Positions 1 through 11,401 of a stretch of 64,000 nucleotides of DNA are shown here, piece after piece. Numbering within the stretch: the stretch's first letter is position 1; each line of letters begins with the position of its first letter. The DNA lies in contig JAWHQI010000065.1 in the NCBI GenBank assembly GCA_033032865.1, forward strand, positions 7,564,001 through 7,628,000, written 5' to 3'. The position numbers and the translations under genes were made by a program. The notes under the pieces are model-generated. The model was given only the letters and a program-made list of their open reading frames with translations, was not told the DNA's origin and searched no databases. Source of the stretch: Dactylorhiza incarnata. Its lineage: Eukaryota; Streptophyta; Magnoliopsida; Asparagales; Orchidaceae.

Positions 1-861
1 GTAGGTCTACCTTCTTGTAGTGACCGTGCGGTCTAACGTGTTGTTCTAGATGGTCTGGGTTACTGAAGTTCTTTGCTTATGCAATAAGAACGGGCGGTCT
101 ATTTTGATGACCGCGGTAACCGGGCGGTTTGTGTATAACCGTATGGTTCAATAAGGGAGTTGTTAGCCTTGCTGAGCTCGGGCAGTCTGTCTTGTGAGAT
201 CGCTTGCAATCTGATGGGCGGTTATTGTATCCCGGTTTGTGCGGTGATGACATCCATTTACTCGCCTATAAATAGGGGTGCAGGGCCCGTCATTAGTAAC
301 GAAGAACTATTAGCAGCTTACAGTTCGTGGTCAGCATTCTCCCTTCTTCCAGCTTTGAATAAACTAGTCCGACAGCGGTCTGTCTGGGCGGACTGTGTTT
401 AGGTGTTCTTGTACTGTGCAACAAACTCAGTTGATCAGGCGGTCTTAAGTGGTCAGGAGATCTTGAGTTGCGGTCTGCAGCAGGAAGCAGTTTCTTCTTC
501 AAGTGTCTTCAGCAGTTGAATAAGCATCAAGTTGGGCGGTCTGTGATTGTGGTCTGACAGGTGCGGCTTGTGCTATGTTCGCGCGGTCTCAGGGATTATC
601 CGTCTGGCTTGTCTGTTCGCGCAGTCTGGCGGTCTCAAGTTGTCAAGTTGCCAGCAGCTTGTTGTTTTTTTGTGTTTGTGCTTCTCACCTCCGTGATTCT
701 TATGAATCATGTCTCGCCATGTATACCTCGAATTGTAAAGAGATAGTTAATACCATAGCACTATTTGGTCTTCCCATTGTCATTGTGTTGCTATACTTGT
801 GGAACGTTTTGTGAAGTGTTCCGCATTTTACTTCATCTCCGGACCTCAAGTTTTTTTAACT
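1..861 (+). repeat. 5' LTR of element A (truncated by window start)
   Basis: Matches the 3' LTR at 5031-6079 over its whole length and ends directly before the primer-binding site. It contains many GCGGTCTG / AGACCGC motifs and a TATA box at 267-275. The terminal bases read AACT where the 3' LTR reads AACA, one apparent point change. Confidence 0.9.
267..275 (+). promoter_or_regulatory. TATA box of element A LTR promoter
   Basis: TATAAATAG in the context CGCCTATAAATAGGGGTGC. The same block recurs in the 3' LTR of A (5504-5512) and both LTRs of B (10645-10653, 15998-16006). GCGGTCT/AGACCGC inverted motifs lie upstream in each case. Conservation over four LTRs supports it as the core promoter. 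Confidence 0.7.
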
Positions 862-873
862 TGGTATCAGAGC
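862..873 (+). other. Primer-binding site of element A
   Basis: TGGTATCAGAGC, complementary to the 3' end of plant initiator Met-tRNA, immediately after the 5' LTR. This is the usual primer for minus-strand synthesis in plant copia elements. Confidence 0.9.
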
Positions 874-945
874 GAGTTTGCTGAGTAGTAGTTGTTGATA
901 CTTCTCTCGGGTTCCTCAAGTTGGTTAGCAACCAGTGGGATAGCA

Positions 946-3900
946 ATGGAAGGAGGATATGCTATAGGTCTTGGTATTGAGCTCCTTACGCAGACTAACT
1001 TCAAGAAGTGGAAGTCTTGCATGGAGAGCTATCTTCTTAGCGAGGATTTGTGGGAGGTTGTAGGAGGAGAAGCAAGACAAGCTGTTATTCCTGCTGAAGG
1101 GAATGTTGAGCTCGTGAAGGCTTGGAAGAGAACGAATGCTAAGGCAGAGTTCACTCTCAAGAGAGTTATCATTCTGGAGCTGTTTGATCACATCATCGGA
1201 TGTAGATCAGCTGCTAAAATTTGGACAGCCTTGGATGGCTTGTTCAATAAGAAGAATGTAGCTAGGCTACAGTTCTTGGAGAATGAGTTGGCGAAAGCAA
1301 CTCAGGGAGATTTGTCTATCTCAACGTTCTTCTTGAAGAGTGAAGAACCTTTGCGCAGAGATATCGGCATTGGACCCGGATGAGCCTATCTCAGAAGCTA
1401 AGCTGAAGAGGCACATAATCTGCGAATTAAGGAGGGAGTATGTGGCCTTTGTTACTTCTGTTCAAGGCTGGGCCAATCAACCATCATTGCTAGAGCTGGA
1501 GAACTTACTTGCTTCGCAAGAGAGTTTGGCTAAGCAAATGGCTGAGATGTCAGTTTCTGGGGGAGAAGGTGAGGTTCTCTTCTCCGACAAGAAGAAGAGA
1601 TGGGATAAGAAGAAGAAGACATCTGGAGATGATGGTCCGTCTACTTCATATCAGCAGGAGAGGAGCTATGCTCCTAGGCGTGATGGGAAAAAGAAGGAAG
1701 GACCTAGATGCTTCAGGTGCAACAAGCTTGGTCACTTCAAGAGAGACTGCCAAGTTAATCTTCAGCCAGGGCATGCTGCAGGAAAAGGAGGTGGCTGGTT
1801 CTAATTCTGAAGGTAGTTGGGGTGGTGGAGTTGCATTCATGACGGGCACGTGTGTTCGGGCTATGACTTCCATCAATTATCAGGATGATTGGATAGTGGA
1901 CTTTGGGTGTGGTCATCATCTCACCGGGGATGAGTCGAAGTTCTCCTCATTGCAAGCATATACAGGTAATGACGCTATCATTACGGCTGATGATACTATA
2001 CATGCAGTTGAGAAGGAGGGTGTGGTTTCTTTGAACGATGATAGAGACACTATTATATTGAAGAGTGTCTATCATGTTCTGAGGATGAAGAAGAACCTCT
2101 TCTCAGTGACCAATGCTGTGGATGCTGGCTATCACATTCTGTTCGGTCCAACAGAAGTGAAATTTCTCCGAAATGTTTCAGCTGTGAAAGTTGTGGTCAC
2201 TCATATAGGGAGACGGGTGAAGGACTTGTTTGTTCTTTCAACAAGTTCTTATGTTAATAAGACGAGGGCTAACGACAGCACCGCTATCTGGCACGAAAGA
2301 CTTGGGCATGTTGGGATGGATAAGTTGAAAGCTATGGCAGGAAGAGGCCTGGTGAAAGGTCTGCCTAGCTTGTCATCTTTCGGGGATGGTAATGTTTGTG
2401 CAAGTTGTCAGTTTGGTAAGGCTCAACGTCTTCCATTTGACAAATCACAAAGAAGATGTAAAAGACCATTGGAATGTATACATGGTGATCTGTTTGGACC
2501 TACCAACACTGCCAGTCTTTGAGGTAGTAGGTATATGCTGATTTTGGTTGATGACTTCACCAGATATACTCGGGTATATTTTCTAAAGGAGAAGTCAGAG
2601 GCGTTCGAGAGGTTTGTGGAGTTCAAGGAGCTAGTGGAAGGTCGGCACAACCTGCAGGTCAAGAGATTCAGAACTGACAACGGATGGGAGTTCACCTCCA
2701 AGGCATTCTTTAACTTCTGCAGGAAGCATGGCATCCAAAGAGAGCTTTCTTGTGCTCACACTCCACAACAGAACGGAGTTGCAGAGCGGAAGATCCGTCA
2801 TCTAACGGAGACCTGCAAATGTTGGCTTCAAGCCAAGAGTATCCCAAAGTCCTTCTGGGCAGAGGGAATGTCTTGTGCGGCCTATGTTATCAACCGGATG
2901 CCTCTCAGTCCCATCAACATGAAGACCCCTCATGAGTAGATGTTCAAGGAGAAGCCAAGCGTGGAACACTTTTGAGTGTTTGGTTTTAACTTCTACGTGC
3001 ATGTTCTGGATGCCCTTCGAACGAAGCTAGATGCAAAGGCAAGGAAACTAGTCTTCGTCGGTTATGATGACCGGAAGAAAGGGTGGAGATGCATGGATCC
3101 CGAGACACAGAGATATGTGGTCTCTAGGGATGTGGAATTTGACGAGCTGACGCCATACCAAAGTAGCTCTTCTGTAGAGTTACAAGGAAGCAGGGTAGAT
3201 GTTGGACCAGAGGAAGCTGCATAGGAAGTTCTGGTGGAGTTGCCTGTTTCTCCAGGTGCTCCAGGAATCTCTAGCTCTGGGTTAGGTGCTTCAGGTTCTG
3301 GAAGCAGGGGGAGCGATGCTCCCTATTTACCTGAAAGGAGAGCTAGTTCAGAAATTGCAGTTGAAGAGGTGGTTCAGAGTCAAGCTCTGAGGAGGTCCAA
3401 GAGGACCATTATTCCACCTGATCGGTATACGGGCGGAAACTTGGTGAGCTTTGTCTCAAGTTTCTTCGCAGGTCCCCTGGATGAGAGAGAGCCATCTTGT
3501 TATGAAAATGCCGTTGGAGTCAAGGAGTGGGAAGGAGCCATGGATGAAGAGATGACTGCCCTCAGGAAGAATGAGACTTGGGACTTGGTGCCTAAAGTTG
3601 AGGGAGTTACTCTGGTGACTTGCAAGTGGGTTTTCAAACTAAAGAAGAATTCCGATGGAAGTATTGAGCGGTACAAGGCTCACCTTGTAGCTCGAGGTTT
3701 CTCTCAGAAGTATGGGGAGGATTATGAAGAGACGTTTAGCCCAGTTGCTAAGATGACTTCGGTCCGGGTGGTGATCGCAGTGGCAGCTTGCCAAGGGTGG
3801 AAGATTTGGCAACTCGACGTGAAGAACGCTTTCTTATATGCCGAGATTGACAAGGATATCTTCATGGATCAACCACCTGGTTATGTATCTGAAGAGCACC

Positions 3901-5036
3901 CAAGATATGTTTGCAAGCTCAAGAAGGCTCTTTACGGCTTGAAGCAAGCGCCTCGGGCGTGGTACGGGAAGATCGCAGAATACCTCCAATTCTGCGGATA
4001 CTTTGTTTCAGATTCAGATTCAAGCTTATTCGTAAAGAAGATGAGGGAGCTTCAGGTCCTGGTGCTGCTGTATGTTGACAATATGATCGTCACAGGGAAT
4101 TCTGAAGTGGAGGTAGCTAGGCTTCATACTGAGCTAGCTATCAGATTCGAGATGAAGGATTTGGGTGAGCTCCACCATTTCCTTGGGCTCGAAGTGGAGA
4201 GGAAAGAGAGCGGTATGCTTGTTTCCGAAAAAGGCTATACAGATCGAATCGTGAAGAGGTTCGGCATGGAAGGGAGGAAGAGCAGCTTTACTCCACTGGA
4301 GGTTGGAGTTCATCTTCGACGAGATGAAGGGAATGTTCTTACCGATCCTTTGGTGTTCCGGGCTTTGGTTGGAAGTCTGATATACTAGATGATCACGAGA
4401 CCAGATATTGCTTATGTAGTTGGCAGGGTGAGTTGGTTTATGGAAGAGCCTCGGAAGCCTCATCTTGTGGCGGCTAGGAGTATCTTGAAGTATGTCAAAT
4501 CCACCTCTGATTTGGGCCTCTTCTACGGGAGATATTCGGGCTTTTGCTTGCACGGGTACATGGGTGCTGATTATGAAGGAGATTTAGATGATCGGAGATC
4601 GACGTCTAGATATGTCTTTATGACAGGCTCTACAGCTATATCATGGTGCAGCAAGAAGTAGGATTCCGTGTCTGTCTCTACCACAGAAGCGGAGTACAAA
4701 GCTTCAGCTTTTGCAGCTCAGGAAGTTATCTGGCTTAGGAGGCTTGTGGAGGACATTCATAGGGAGGTGCGAGGTCCTACTCTGCTACGTGGTGACAATG
4801 AGAGTGCTCTCAAACTGGTGAATATTCCAGTTTGTCACGCGCATACGAAGCACATAGAGATTCATCACCATTTCATTCGTGAGAAGGTGTTAGAGGGATC
4901 TATAACTGTGGAGCATGTGCAGAGCAAGGAGAATGGTGCTGACATATTTACTAAGCCGCTGTCGAAGGGACCATTTGGTCGGTTGCGGAGTTTGCTTGGG
5001 CTGACTTCCACTTCCCACATCAAGGGGGAGTGTTAA
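946..5036 (+). pseudogene. gag-pol polyprotein remnant of element A
   Basis: One ancestral reading frame now broken into at least seven pieces. It starts at MEGGYA (946). A frameshift near 1340 splits gag, whose zinc knuckle is CFRCNKLGHFKRDC. A second frameshift near 1800 precedes protease, where the catalytic D-S-G reads D-F-G (VDFGCGHH). Integrase follows with an HHCC-like region and the core DD-E sequence (2535-2939). Stops occur at 2522, 2939, 3224, 4388 and 4661. In reverse transcriptase (3234-4388) the YVDD box reads YVDN. RNase H ends at 5036, six bases inside the 3' LTR. The family is clear; the copy is dead. Element B retains the normal DSG and YVDD residues at the same places. Confidence 0.93.
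5021..5030 (+). other. Polypurine tract of element A
   Basis: CAAGGGGGAG directly abuts the 3' LTR start TGTTAAAT. The tract is also coding: it encodes the last K-G-E residues of pol before the stop in the LTR. Confidence 0.85.
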
Positions 5037-6079
5037 ATTTTTGAAGTGGAAGTGGAATGGTGCTGGGCAGTCTGCAGAATGGAGACCGCAGAGACCGCGC
5101 GGTCTGCGCTGGTGCTCTAGCCAGTTTTGTCTCAGGCGATCTGTTCTGAGCGGTCTGATCTGGAAGACCGCAATGTGGCCGGGCGGCTTGCGCGGGTTAT
5201 TCTGGCGGCTTGTTCAAGTCGGCCAGATGTTCAAGTAGGTCTGCCTTCTTGCAGTGACCGGGCGGTCAGACGTGTTCTTCTAGACGGTCTGGGTTACTGA
5301 AGAAGTTCTTTGCTTATGCAATAAGACCGGGCGGTCTGTTTTGATGACCGCGGTAACCGGGCGGTTTGTCTATAACCGTATGGTTCAATAATGGAGCTGT
5401 TAGCCTTGCTGAGCTCAGGCGGTCTGTCTTGTGAGACCGCTTGCGATCTGATGGGAGGTTATTGTATCCCGGTTTATGCGGTGACGACATCCGTCTACTC
5501 GCCTATAAATAGGGGTGCATGGCCCGTCATTAATAACGAAGAACTGTTATCGGCTTACAGTTCACGATCAACATTCTCCCTTCTTCCAGCTTTGAATAAA
5601 CCAGTCCGGCAACGGTCTATCTAGGCGGACTGTGTTTAGGTGTTCTTGGACTGTGCAGTGAACTCAGTTGATCAGGCGGTCTTAAGTGGTCAGGCGATCT
5701 TGAGTTGTGGTCTGCAGCAGGAAGCAGTTTCTTCTTCAAGTGTCTTCAACAGTTGAATAAGAAGCAAGTCGGGCGGTCTGTGGTTGAGGTATGATAGGTG
5801 TGGCTTGTGCTCTGTTCGCACGGTCTTAGGGATTATCCGTCTGGCTTGTCTGTTCGTGCGGTCTGGCGTTCTCAAGTTGTCAAGTCGCCAACAGCTTGTT
5901 GTTTTTTTGTGTTTGTTCTTATGAATCATGTCTCTCCATGTATGCCTCGAATTGTAAAGAGATAGTTAATACCATAACACTATTCGGTTTTCCCATTGTC
6001 ATTGTGTTGTTATACTTGTGGAAAGTTTTGTGAAGTGTTCCGCATTTTACTTCATCTCCGGACCTCAAGTTTTTTAACA
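5031..6079 (+). repeat. 3' LTR of element A (1049 bp)
   Basis: Begins TGTTAAA and ends TTTAACA. It is rich in GCGGTCTG and AGACCGC motifs, including the perfect 14-bp palindrome AGACCGCGCGGTCT at 5092-5105. TATA box at 5504-5512. Confidence 0.92.
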
Positions 6080-7019
6080 GGTAGTCTTTACCCTGGACTT
6101 TGGGCTGATTTCCTCTCTTCTCACCTGTCTTCTATTTTTTGCTCCAGTTTCTTCCTTGATTGTTTTTTACTTTGATGCTGGTGAGGTGCATCCTGAGGTC
6201 GATTGGAACGGAAATTAATGCGTCTTTGCACTCTTTGCTAATCTGCTTCTATCCACCTTACAGTATCGACCAGGCTTCTGTAATCAACATTAACCATGGT
6301 CATCACGGGATGTCTCAGAGAGTCCCGCAGGACATCAACAAAGCGATTACACTTCTGAACTTCATCCCCTTACAATATGCCCTCATAGCGGGATAGGCGG
6401 GTAAGCTCCTGTTCATAAGTCGTGACTGTCCTGTCCCCTTGATTATGTCGGAGATACTTTTCTTGAAGGCCTCGACATTCAGAAGGAGGCACAAACCAAT
6501 TCGCTAGTGCCGTAGAAAAGTCATTGCAGGTGAACATATCTGCAATACAACCTGGCATAGGAGGGGATCCCATTAACATTATAATTAGAAAGGCAAAGAA
6601 TTCTAAAGTAAAACAATTTAACTTAAGTGCTTACCAGCATGATTGTCCGCTAGATGTCTGTTCCACCAGAGATTGGCTTCCCCCTGCAGGAGGAAAGCTA
6701 CTAAAGGTACCTTTTTGTTCTTTGGGCACTGCATCACGTTCCGTAAATCTCGAGTCTTTATCAAACAATCATTTGTCTCCATCAGAGTTTCCTCTCCACT
6801 GAAGTTGGAGGGGTGGAGGTCTCTGAAGTTTCTCAGGTAGTGAACTATCCCGACCTCCATGGCAGCTGGAGCAGCGACTGGAGCTGGGATTCTAGGGATC
6901 CCCGCAGGTTGATCTTTCTGGAACTCCAATAAGGCTAAGGGTACTGCCCTGACAATCTGAGTTGCAAAGTCAGTAGGTTCTAGCACTGCCGACGCGGTTT
7001 GCGCATTAGCGTCATCCAT
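6080..7019 (-). pseudogene. Gypsy gag fragment of element H
   Basis: Starts at 7019 (MDDANAQTASAVLEP). The retrotransposon gag capsid domain is recognisable from FRDLHPSNFSG, through LLQGEANLWWNRHL, then after a disruption near 6580-6618 from FVPPSECRGLQEKYL to YEQELTRLSRY. A stop follows at 6370, and the frame continues beyond it with RSLVDTVR before element A cuts it at 6080. The N-terminal layout (roughly 30 residues before a proline/alanine linker, then capsid) is usual for chromovirus-like gypsy gag, but the clade cannot be fixed without pol. It is non-functional: internal stops, a frame change and truncation. Pol would lie left of element A, outside the window. Confidence 0.85.
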
Positions 7020-7264
7020 GGCGATCTCATGAGCAACGTTCTGATGTGAAGGTTCGCCTGTCTCACTGGTTCGAGGTGCCTATAAGACACGAAGAAAGGA
7101 ATTATTGATGTACACGACTTAAAATAAGGGATCAATTTTGAGGGATATCTCCATACACATGCATAACTAAGAGGTATTACAGACCTGATGACTCTAACAA
7201 CGAAGGAGTGACACAAGTGAAATCCTAAGGCTCTATGAATTTTTTGGGTCATGTGATCCTAAAG

Positions 7265-7279
7265 CTATCTATGATACCA
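7265..7279 (-). other. Primer-binding site of element H
   Basis: On the minus strand TGGTATCATAGATAG, two bases after the LTR end GGGGTGCTGCA. It matches the Met-tRNA type site at its first nine bases. Confidence 0.75.
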
Positions 7280-7281
7280 AT

Positions 7282-7739
7282 TGCAGCACCCCAACCTAGT
7301 TTAACAACAAATCAGTAGCCCGGCCGAGCCCCACGATAAGAAGTAAACTAAGCAACGGTAATAAACTAGCACATATCAAGCACAATAAAAAAATACTAAA
7401 AGTAAGCTTACAGCGAAAGTAAGAAAAGCAGTTAAGGGTAAATAGGAGTACCTCAAAACTAATTCACAGAGCTAACTAGCAATGAAAAGAGTCATAAAGT
7501 TGACTTACTAAAAACTTATACATGGTCTAATACAATAAAAACATTAGATAATCTTGATACATGTCCAAAATAAAAGTACAATAACTGAACAAAAAGGACA
7601 ACTGAAATGAGAGACGAATAAAGATGAAGAACCGCGATGCCCCAACTGGTGGGTAAGAAAGACTACTCCTCCTAGTAACACTAAAAAAATACATAATTTA
7701 TTTGTATACAAATAGGAGTCTTGACTTGTTAATGCATGG
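7282..7739 (-). repeat. Element H LTR, segment 1 (3' end of LTR)
   Basis: Begins on the plus strand TGCAGCACCCC, the complement of the LTR end, next to the primer site. It ends at the CATGG target duplication of solo LTR S. No gene seen in it. Confidence 0.65.
7735..7739. other. Target-site duplication of solo LTR S
   Basis: CATGG here and again at 9584-9588 on the other side of the LTR, exactly at the TG and CA ends. Confidence 0.9.
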
Positions 7740-9583
7740 TGAAAGTGGAGGTTTGATCTTAAATTAACTCTAGAGGGGGGGGGGGGGGTGAATAGAGTTT
7801 AAAACTTTTTCCCTTAGTTTTTATAGCGGAATTAAAATAGTGTTAAATATATGTGTAAACAAAGTGAGATATAAAAAAAAATAAAAAAAAAATAGAATAA
7901 GTAAAATCACACAGCACAGCACAAAGAAATAGACAATCACAGAGGACACAAGGAATTTATAGTAGTTCCCCAAAACCTGGGTACGTCTACTCTGCTACCA
8001 CACTTGGTAGGATCCACTAGGAGGTTTGATCAGGTGCCCTCACACCAAGGGATTTTTGATAAGGTGTCCACACACCAATGGGAGTTTGATCAGGTGCCCA
8101 AATCACCGATAAGCTTTTGATAAGGTGCTTAAAAACCACACAAGGATTTTTTGATAAGGTGTCTTGCCACCAGTACGTTTACACTTTTGAGGGGAGTATT
8201 AACCCTGTACAGAATGGAATGGAGAGGGGTTTAGATGTTCTTCTCTGTCAAGAAGTATAGAGAAGACTCTAGTGGATTTGATGTTGTAGAAAGGCTCCTC
8301 TGTCCGATTGAAGTTGTTTGACAGTTGAAATTGCTGGAGCCTTCTCTTTGAAAAACTTGATCCTCCTGTAGCTAATTAATCTGAGAGAAATATTTCTTCA
8401 GATTATAGTTGCTCTATTGAAGATCTGTGTTTGCAGCAAAAGACTGAGAGAAGAATTTAAGTTCTCAGTTGAAATGAGATTACTGCTGTTGAAGAAGAAG
8501 AAGATGATTTGTATTTCTGTTCTTCTTTTTCTTCCTGAAACTTTTCTCCTTTCTTGATCTGATTCCTGCAGCAGGAAATCTGAGGGATGGTGTAGCTGTT
8601 CTCAGAAAAATGTGTTTGCTGTTGAAGGAGGAAGACGATGAAGATTTTTTGTTCTCTGAATAATGCTTAACAGGAAGAAGATGAAGATCTGTTATTTTAT
8701 TCTTCTATTCTTCCTGTAAATCTCTCTCTTCCTTTTCTGTCGATTTCCTGTACATCAAATATGTAAAGTCTTCTATATTTGATCTGTCATGAAGGCTTGA
8801 ATATAATCTGCAGTATATCTTCTCCCTTTTCAAATATCTGACAGCTATTAAATGTAAATCACTTATATTAAGGAATATATTATATCTGAGAAGATATTCA
8901 GGGAACAGTACAGCTGCACGCTGTAAAACCTTTCCTTTTCCACGATTTGTCCTTTTCTGCTAGAATTGTCAACGGCTATAACTTAAATAATAAAGGAAAT
9001 ATATTTCCTTACTTGATCTGAAGGAAAGAGTCATTGCTGTAGTCGATCTGAGTTCAGAGAATGAATAAATATAATATTTTGAAATTAAATCTGCACTTTA
9101 AATAATATTTCTTCGATCTGAACAAAATTCGTCGAACTCAGATTCGTCGACCTCAAGATTTTCGTCGAACACAACATTTACTTCGTCGACCTCAAATGAA
9201 TAATTAATTTTATTGATCTATGAGAATTTTCGTCGAACTCAAATTCGTCGAGCTCAAGAATTCGTCGACCGCTGAGCCTGGATAAAATCGTCGACCGCTG
9301 AGCTTGAGCAAAAGCGTCGAGCGTTGCACTTAGACAAATTCCTCAACCGCTGAGATGGGTTCGTCGACCGCTGAGAACAAGCCTGTTCGTCGAACGTAGA
9401 GAGCTTGCCGATCGTTGAACGCAGATAGCCGTTCGTCCAACGCAGAATTTGAATGAAATCTTTAATTCTAATAGCCAAAACTCTTCCTAAACCCTTGACC
9501 CATAAACTATACATTGGGGTCAACTTGTCCTTAGTCAACATATAATGATCCTAGCCCAAATCAGAAATAGGGTTGTTCCAACA
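7740..9583 (-). mobile_element. Solo LTR S, Sirevirus-type (1844 bp)
   Basis: Minus-oriented LTR starting TGTTGGAACAACC at 9583 and ending ACTTTCA at 7740, bounded by CATGG duplications, with no internal domain. It is homologous to the LTRs of element G: the start, the TTCGACGAA box array, and the block around CTACCAAGTGTGGTAG. Near its 3' end there is a C-rich signal (a run of 14 G on the plus strand, 7775-7788, next to CTCTAGAG), as in other Sirevirus LTRs here. The TTCGTCGAA-type boxes lie at about 9125-9440. A solo LTR arises by recombination between the two LTRs of a full element. Confidence 0.9.
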
Positions 9584-10115
9584 CATGGTTCTGTATAATC
9601 TGTTTGTAGAATTATTGGTCACTTTCTGTAAAGGTGCATAAGAGACTATGTCATATTATATGAGTTCTTGTCTGCTCTGATTTTAGGTGCCTTAATTTCT
9701 TCTAAAAATTTAGTAAATCAAATTTTATGATTTATGATTTGTTGCACAAATATTGATTTTGGAGCCCAAATGGCAGCCCGAAGATGCCTTGAACTGAAGT
9801 GCTCCCTGGGTGCATCATGGCTCACAACTGAAAATCTCCAAGTTTGGAACTGTCTGATGACCCCACGTCTGAGGCTCATACGAACTATAGGTCACATGAG
9901 AATGAGGTCACAGAGCCAAAGTTTATTACCTATTTAACTATTCTTCTTCATTTGAGTATATTTACATTAATAATTGTATTGGTTCTTATTGTGGAGGTAA
10001 GTAATTGTATTGTACTATGAAGATTTCATCATACTCAACAACTGACTTTATCATGCAAAGTTATGGGATCATTGTTTTTCTGTTTTCTGAAGTAATTTAA
10101 TTATTGATACTGGCT
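9584..10115 (-). repeat. Presumed element H LTR, segment 2
   Basis: Sequence between solo LTR S and copia B. It should be a middle part of the H LTR by position. It has a 67-codon frame at 9734-9937, and in another frame a hydrophobic stretch followed by GTAAGT. Both are too short and isolated to call. No other feature seen. Confidence 0.45.
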
Positions 10116-11312
10116 TGAATAATTAAATTACGTAATTTTGAAGTGAAGTTGAGGAGACCGGGCAGTCTGTTTTGGGAGACCGCCGAGACCGCGCGAGTTG
10201 TGTTTATATTTTGCCGGTCTGGCTCTGGCGGTCTGTTCTGGCGGACTGCTGGTTCTTCCGGTCTATTCTTTGTAGCTGTGGTTTGTTCCCGAGTTGGTCA
10301 GCTGGTTTGCCTGTCTTCCTTGTTGGAAGACCGGGCAGGTTGTTCTTGTATGACCGCCTGTCCGGGCGGTTTGTGCTTGGCGATCTGGTGACTTGTTCTA
10401 AGTCGTCCAGATGGTTCTTGTTTTCTCCTGGTGATCTAAGGGAGGAACGAACTTTGTATCCGCGCGACTTGTACGCGGTCTCGTGTTCGCGCGACTTGTG
10501 CATGATCTGCCTTCTGTTCTGCGGTCTTGGTCGGATGATCGTCCAAGTGGTCTGGTCGCACGGTCTGTCTTATGAGACCGCTGGCGATCTGACGGGTGGT
10601 GACTATATCCCGGTTTGTGCGGTGACGACATCCGTCCACCCGCCTATAAATAGGGGTGCATGGACCGTCTTTCATAATGAGAACTGTAAGAACTGAGCCT
10701 GGGTTAATTCGTGCGGTCTCACTTTGAGGTCGGGCGGTCTCGGAAGCGAGGTGACTGTTTGTTGTGTTCGCAGGTTTGCGGTCTGCAGGTTGCGGTCTCC
10801 TTCCTTGGTGATTCCCAGCGGCTTGAATAAACAGTTCGGCAGCGGCCAGTCTGCAAACTGGTTTATGTTCGTTCTTGTGCTGTTCGCAGCGAGCTCAGTG
10901 ATCAGGCGACCTTCAGCGGTTAGGCGGTCTGAGTTGCGGTCTGGCAACAGCTTCAGTTCTTTGTTCCAATAAAGCTCTAGTTCGTGCGGTCTGAGGTGGC
11001 GGTCTTGCAGTGCAGTCGGCTTGTCTGTTTTCTGTTCGCGTGGTCTCAGGATAAGCCGGGCGACTTCTGGAGTCGAGCGGTCTGTGCGGTCTCAGCTTGT
11101 CTAGCCGCCAGTTTTGTTTTGGTGTGTTTTGTTCTTCCCGTCTCCGTGATTCTGATGAATCATGTCTCGCCATGTATACCTCACACTATAAATGTAGTTT
11201 GTGTTTCAATAAAGTTTCTTGTGTTGCTGTGTGGCATTGTGGTTATTTGGCTTTAACTCAGTTGATGCAACTCCTGCTTACTCCTAAACGATTCAAATCA
11301 AAATTTTTAACA
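10116..11312 (+). repeat. 5' LTR of element B
   Basis: Matches 15485-16665 throughout and ends TTTTTAACA at 11312. The first 20 or so bases are diverged from the 3' LTR, so the left boundary is uncertain by about 20 bases. TATA box at 10645-10653; many GCGGTCTG motifs. Confidence 0.85.
10645..10653 (+). promoter_or_regulatory. TATA box of element B 5' LTR
   Basis: TATAAATAG in the conserved context CGCCTATAAATAGGGGTGC, as in both A LTRs. The copy in the 3' LTR is at 15998-16006. Confidence 0.7.
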
Positions 11313-11324
11313 TGGTATCAAAGC
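11313..11324 (+). other. Primer-binding site of element B
   Basis: TGGTATCAAAGC, the Met-tRNA type site with one change from A, directly after the 5' LTR. Confidence 0.88.
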
Positions 11325-11401
11325 GAGGTTGTTGGAGTGGATAAGCAGTGATCAACTTGAGTTGCCATCGTCTTTGTGAAGAAGAGACCTCATAGATTGC
11401 C

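Larger units (their letters stand above)
1..6079 (+). mobile_element. Copia element A (5' end outside window), degenerate
   Basis: Ty1/copia LTR retrotransposon in plus orientation: partial 5' LTR, Met-tRNA primer site, gag-pol remnant, polypurine tract and complete 3' LTR. Its 3' LTR starts TGTTAAAT and ends TTTTAACA, so the termini are inverted repeats. It has the same layout and close protein similarity to element B at 10116-16665. The sequence right of 6079 resumes a minus-strand gypsy gag (element H), so A inserted into H. The expected target duplication would be GGTAG at 6080-6084, but the left copy lies outside the window. The coding region carries several stops and frameshifts, so A is not autonomous. 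Confidence 0.93.

Noticed and set aside
9734..10010. Possible host exon with a hydrophobic stretch followed by GTAAGT
   Set aside because: Only about 60 codons are open, upstream stops occur in the same frame, no partner exon is visible, and the sequence lies where the H LTR should continue.
10143..10700. Overlapping frames of 80-174 codons in the A and B LTRs
   Set aside because: They recur only because the LTRs recur, differ in stops between copies, and cover the TATA box and box arrays.
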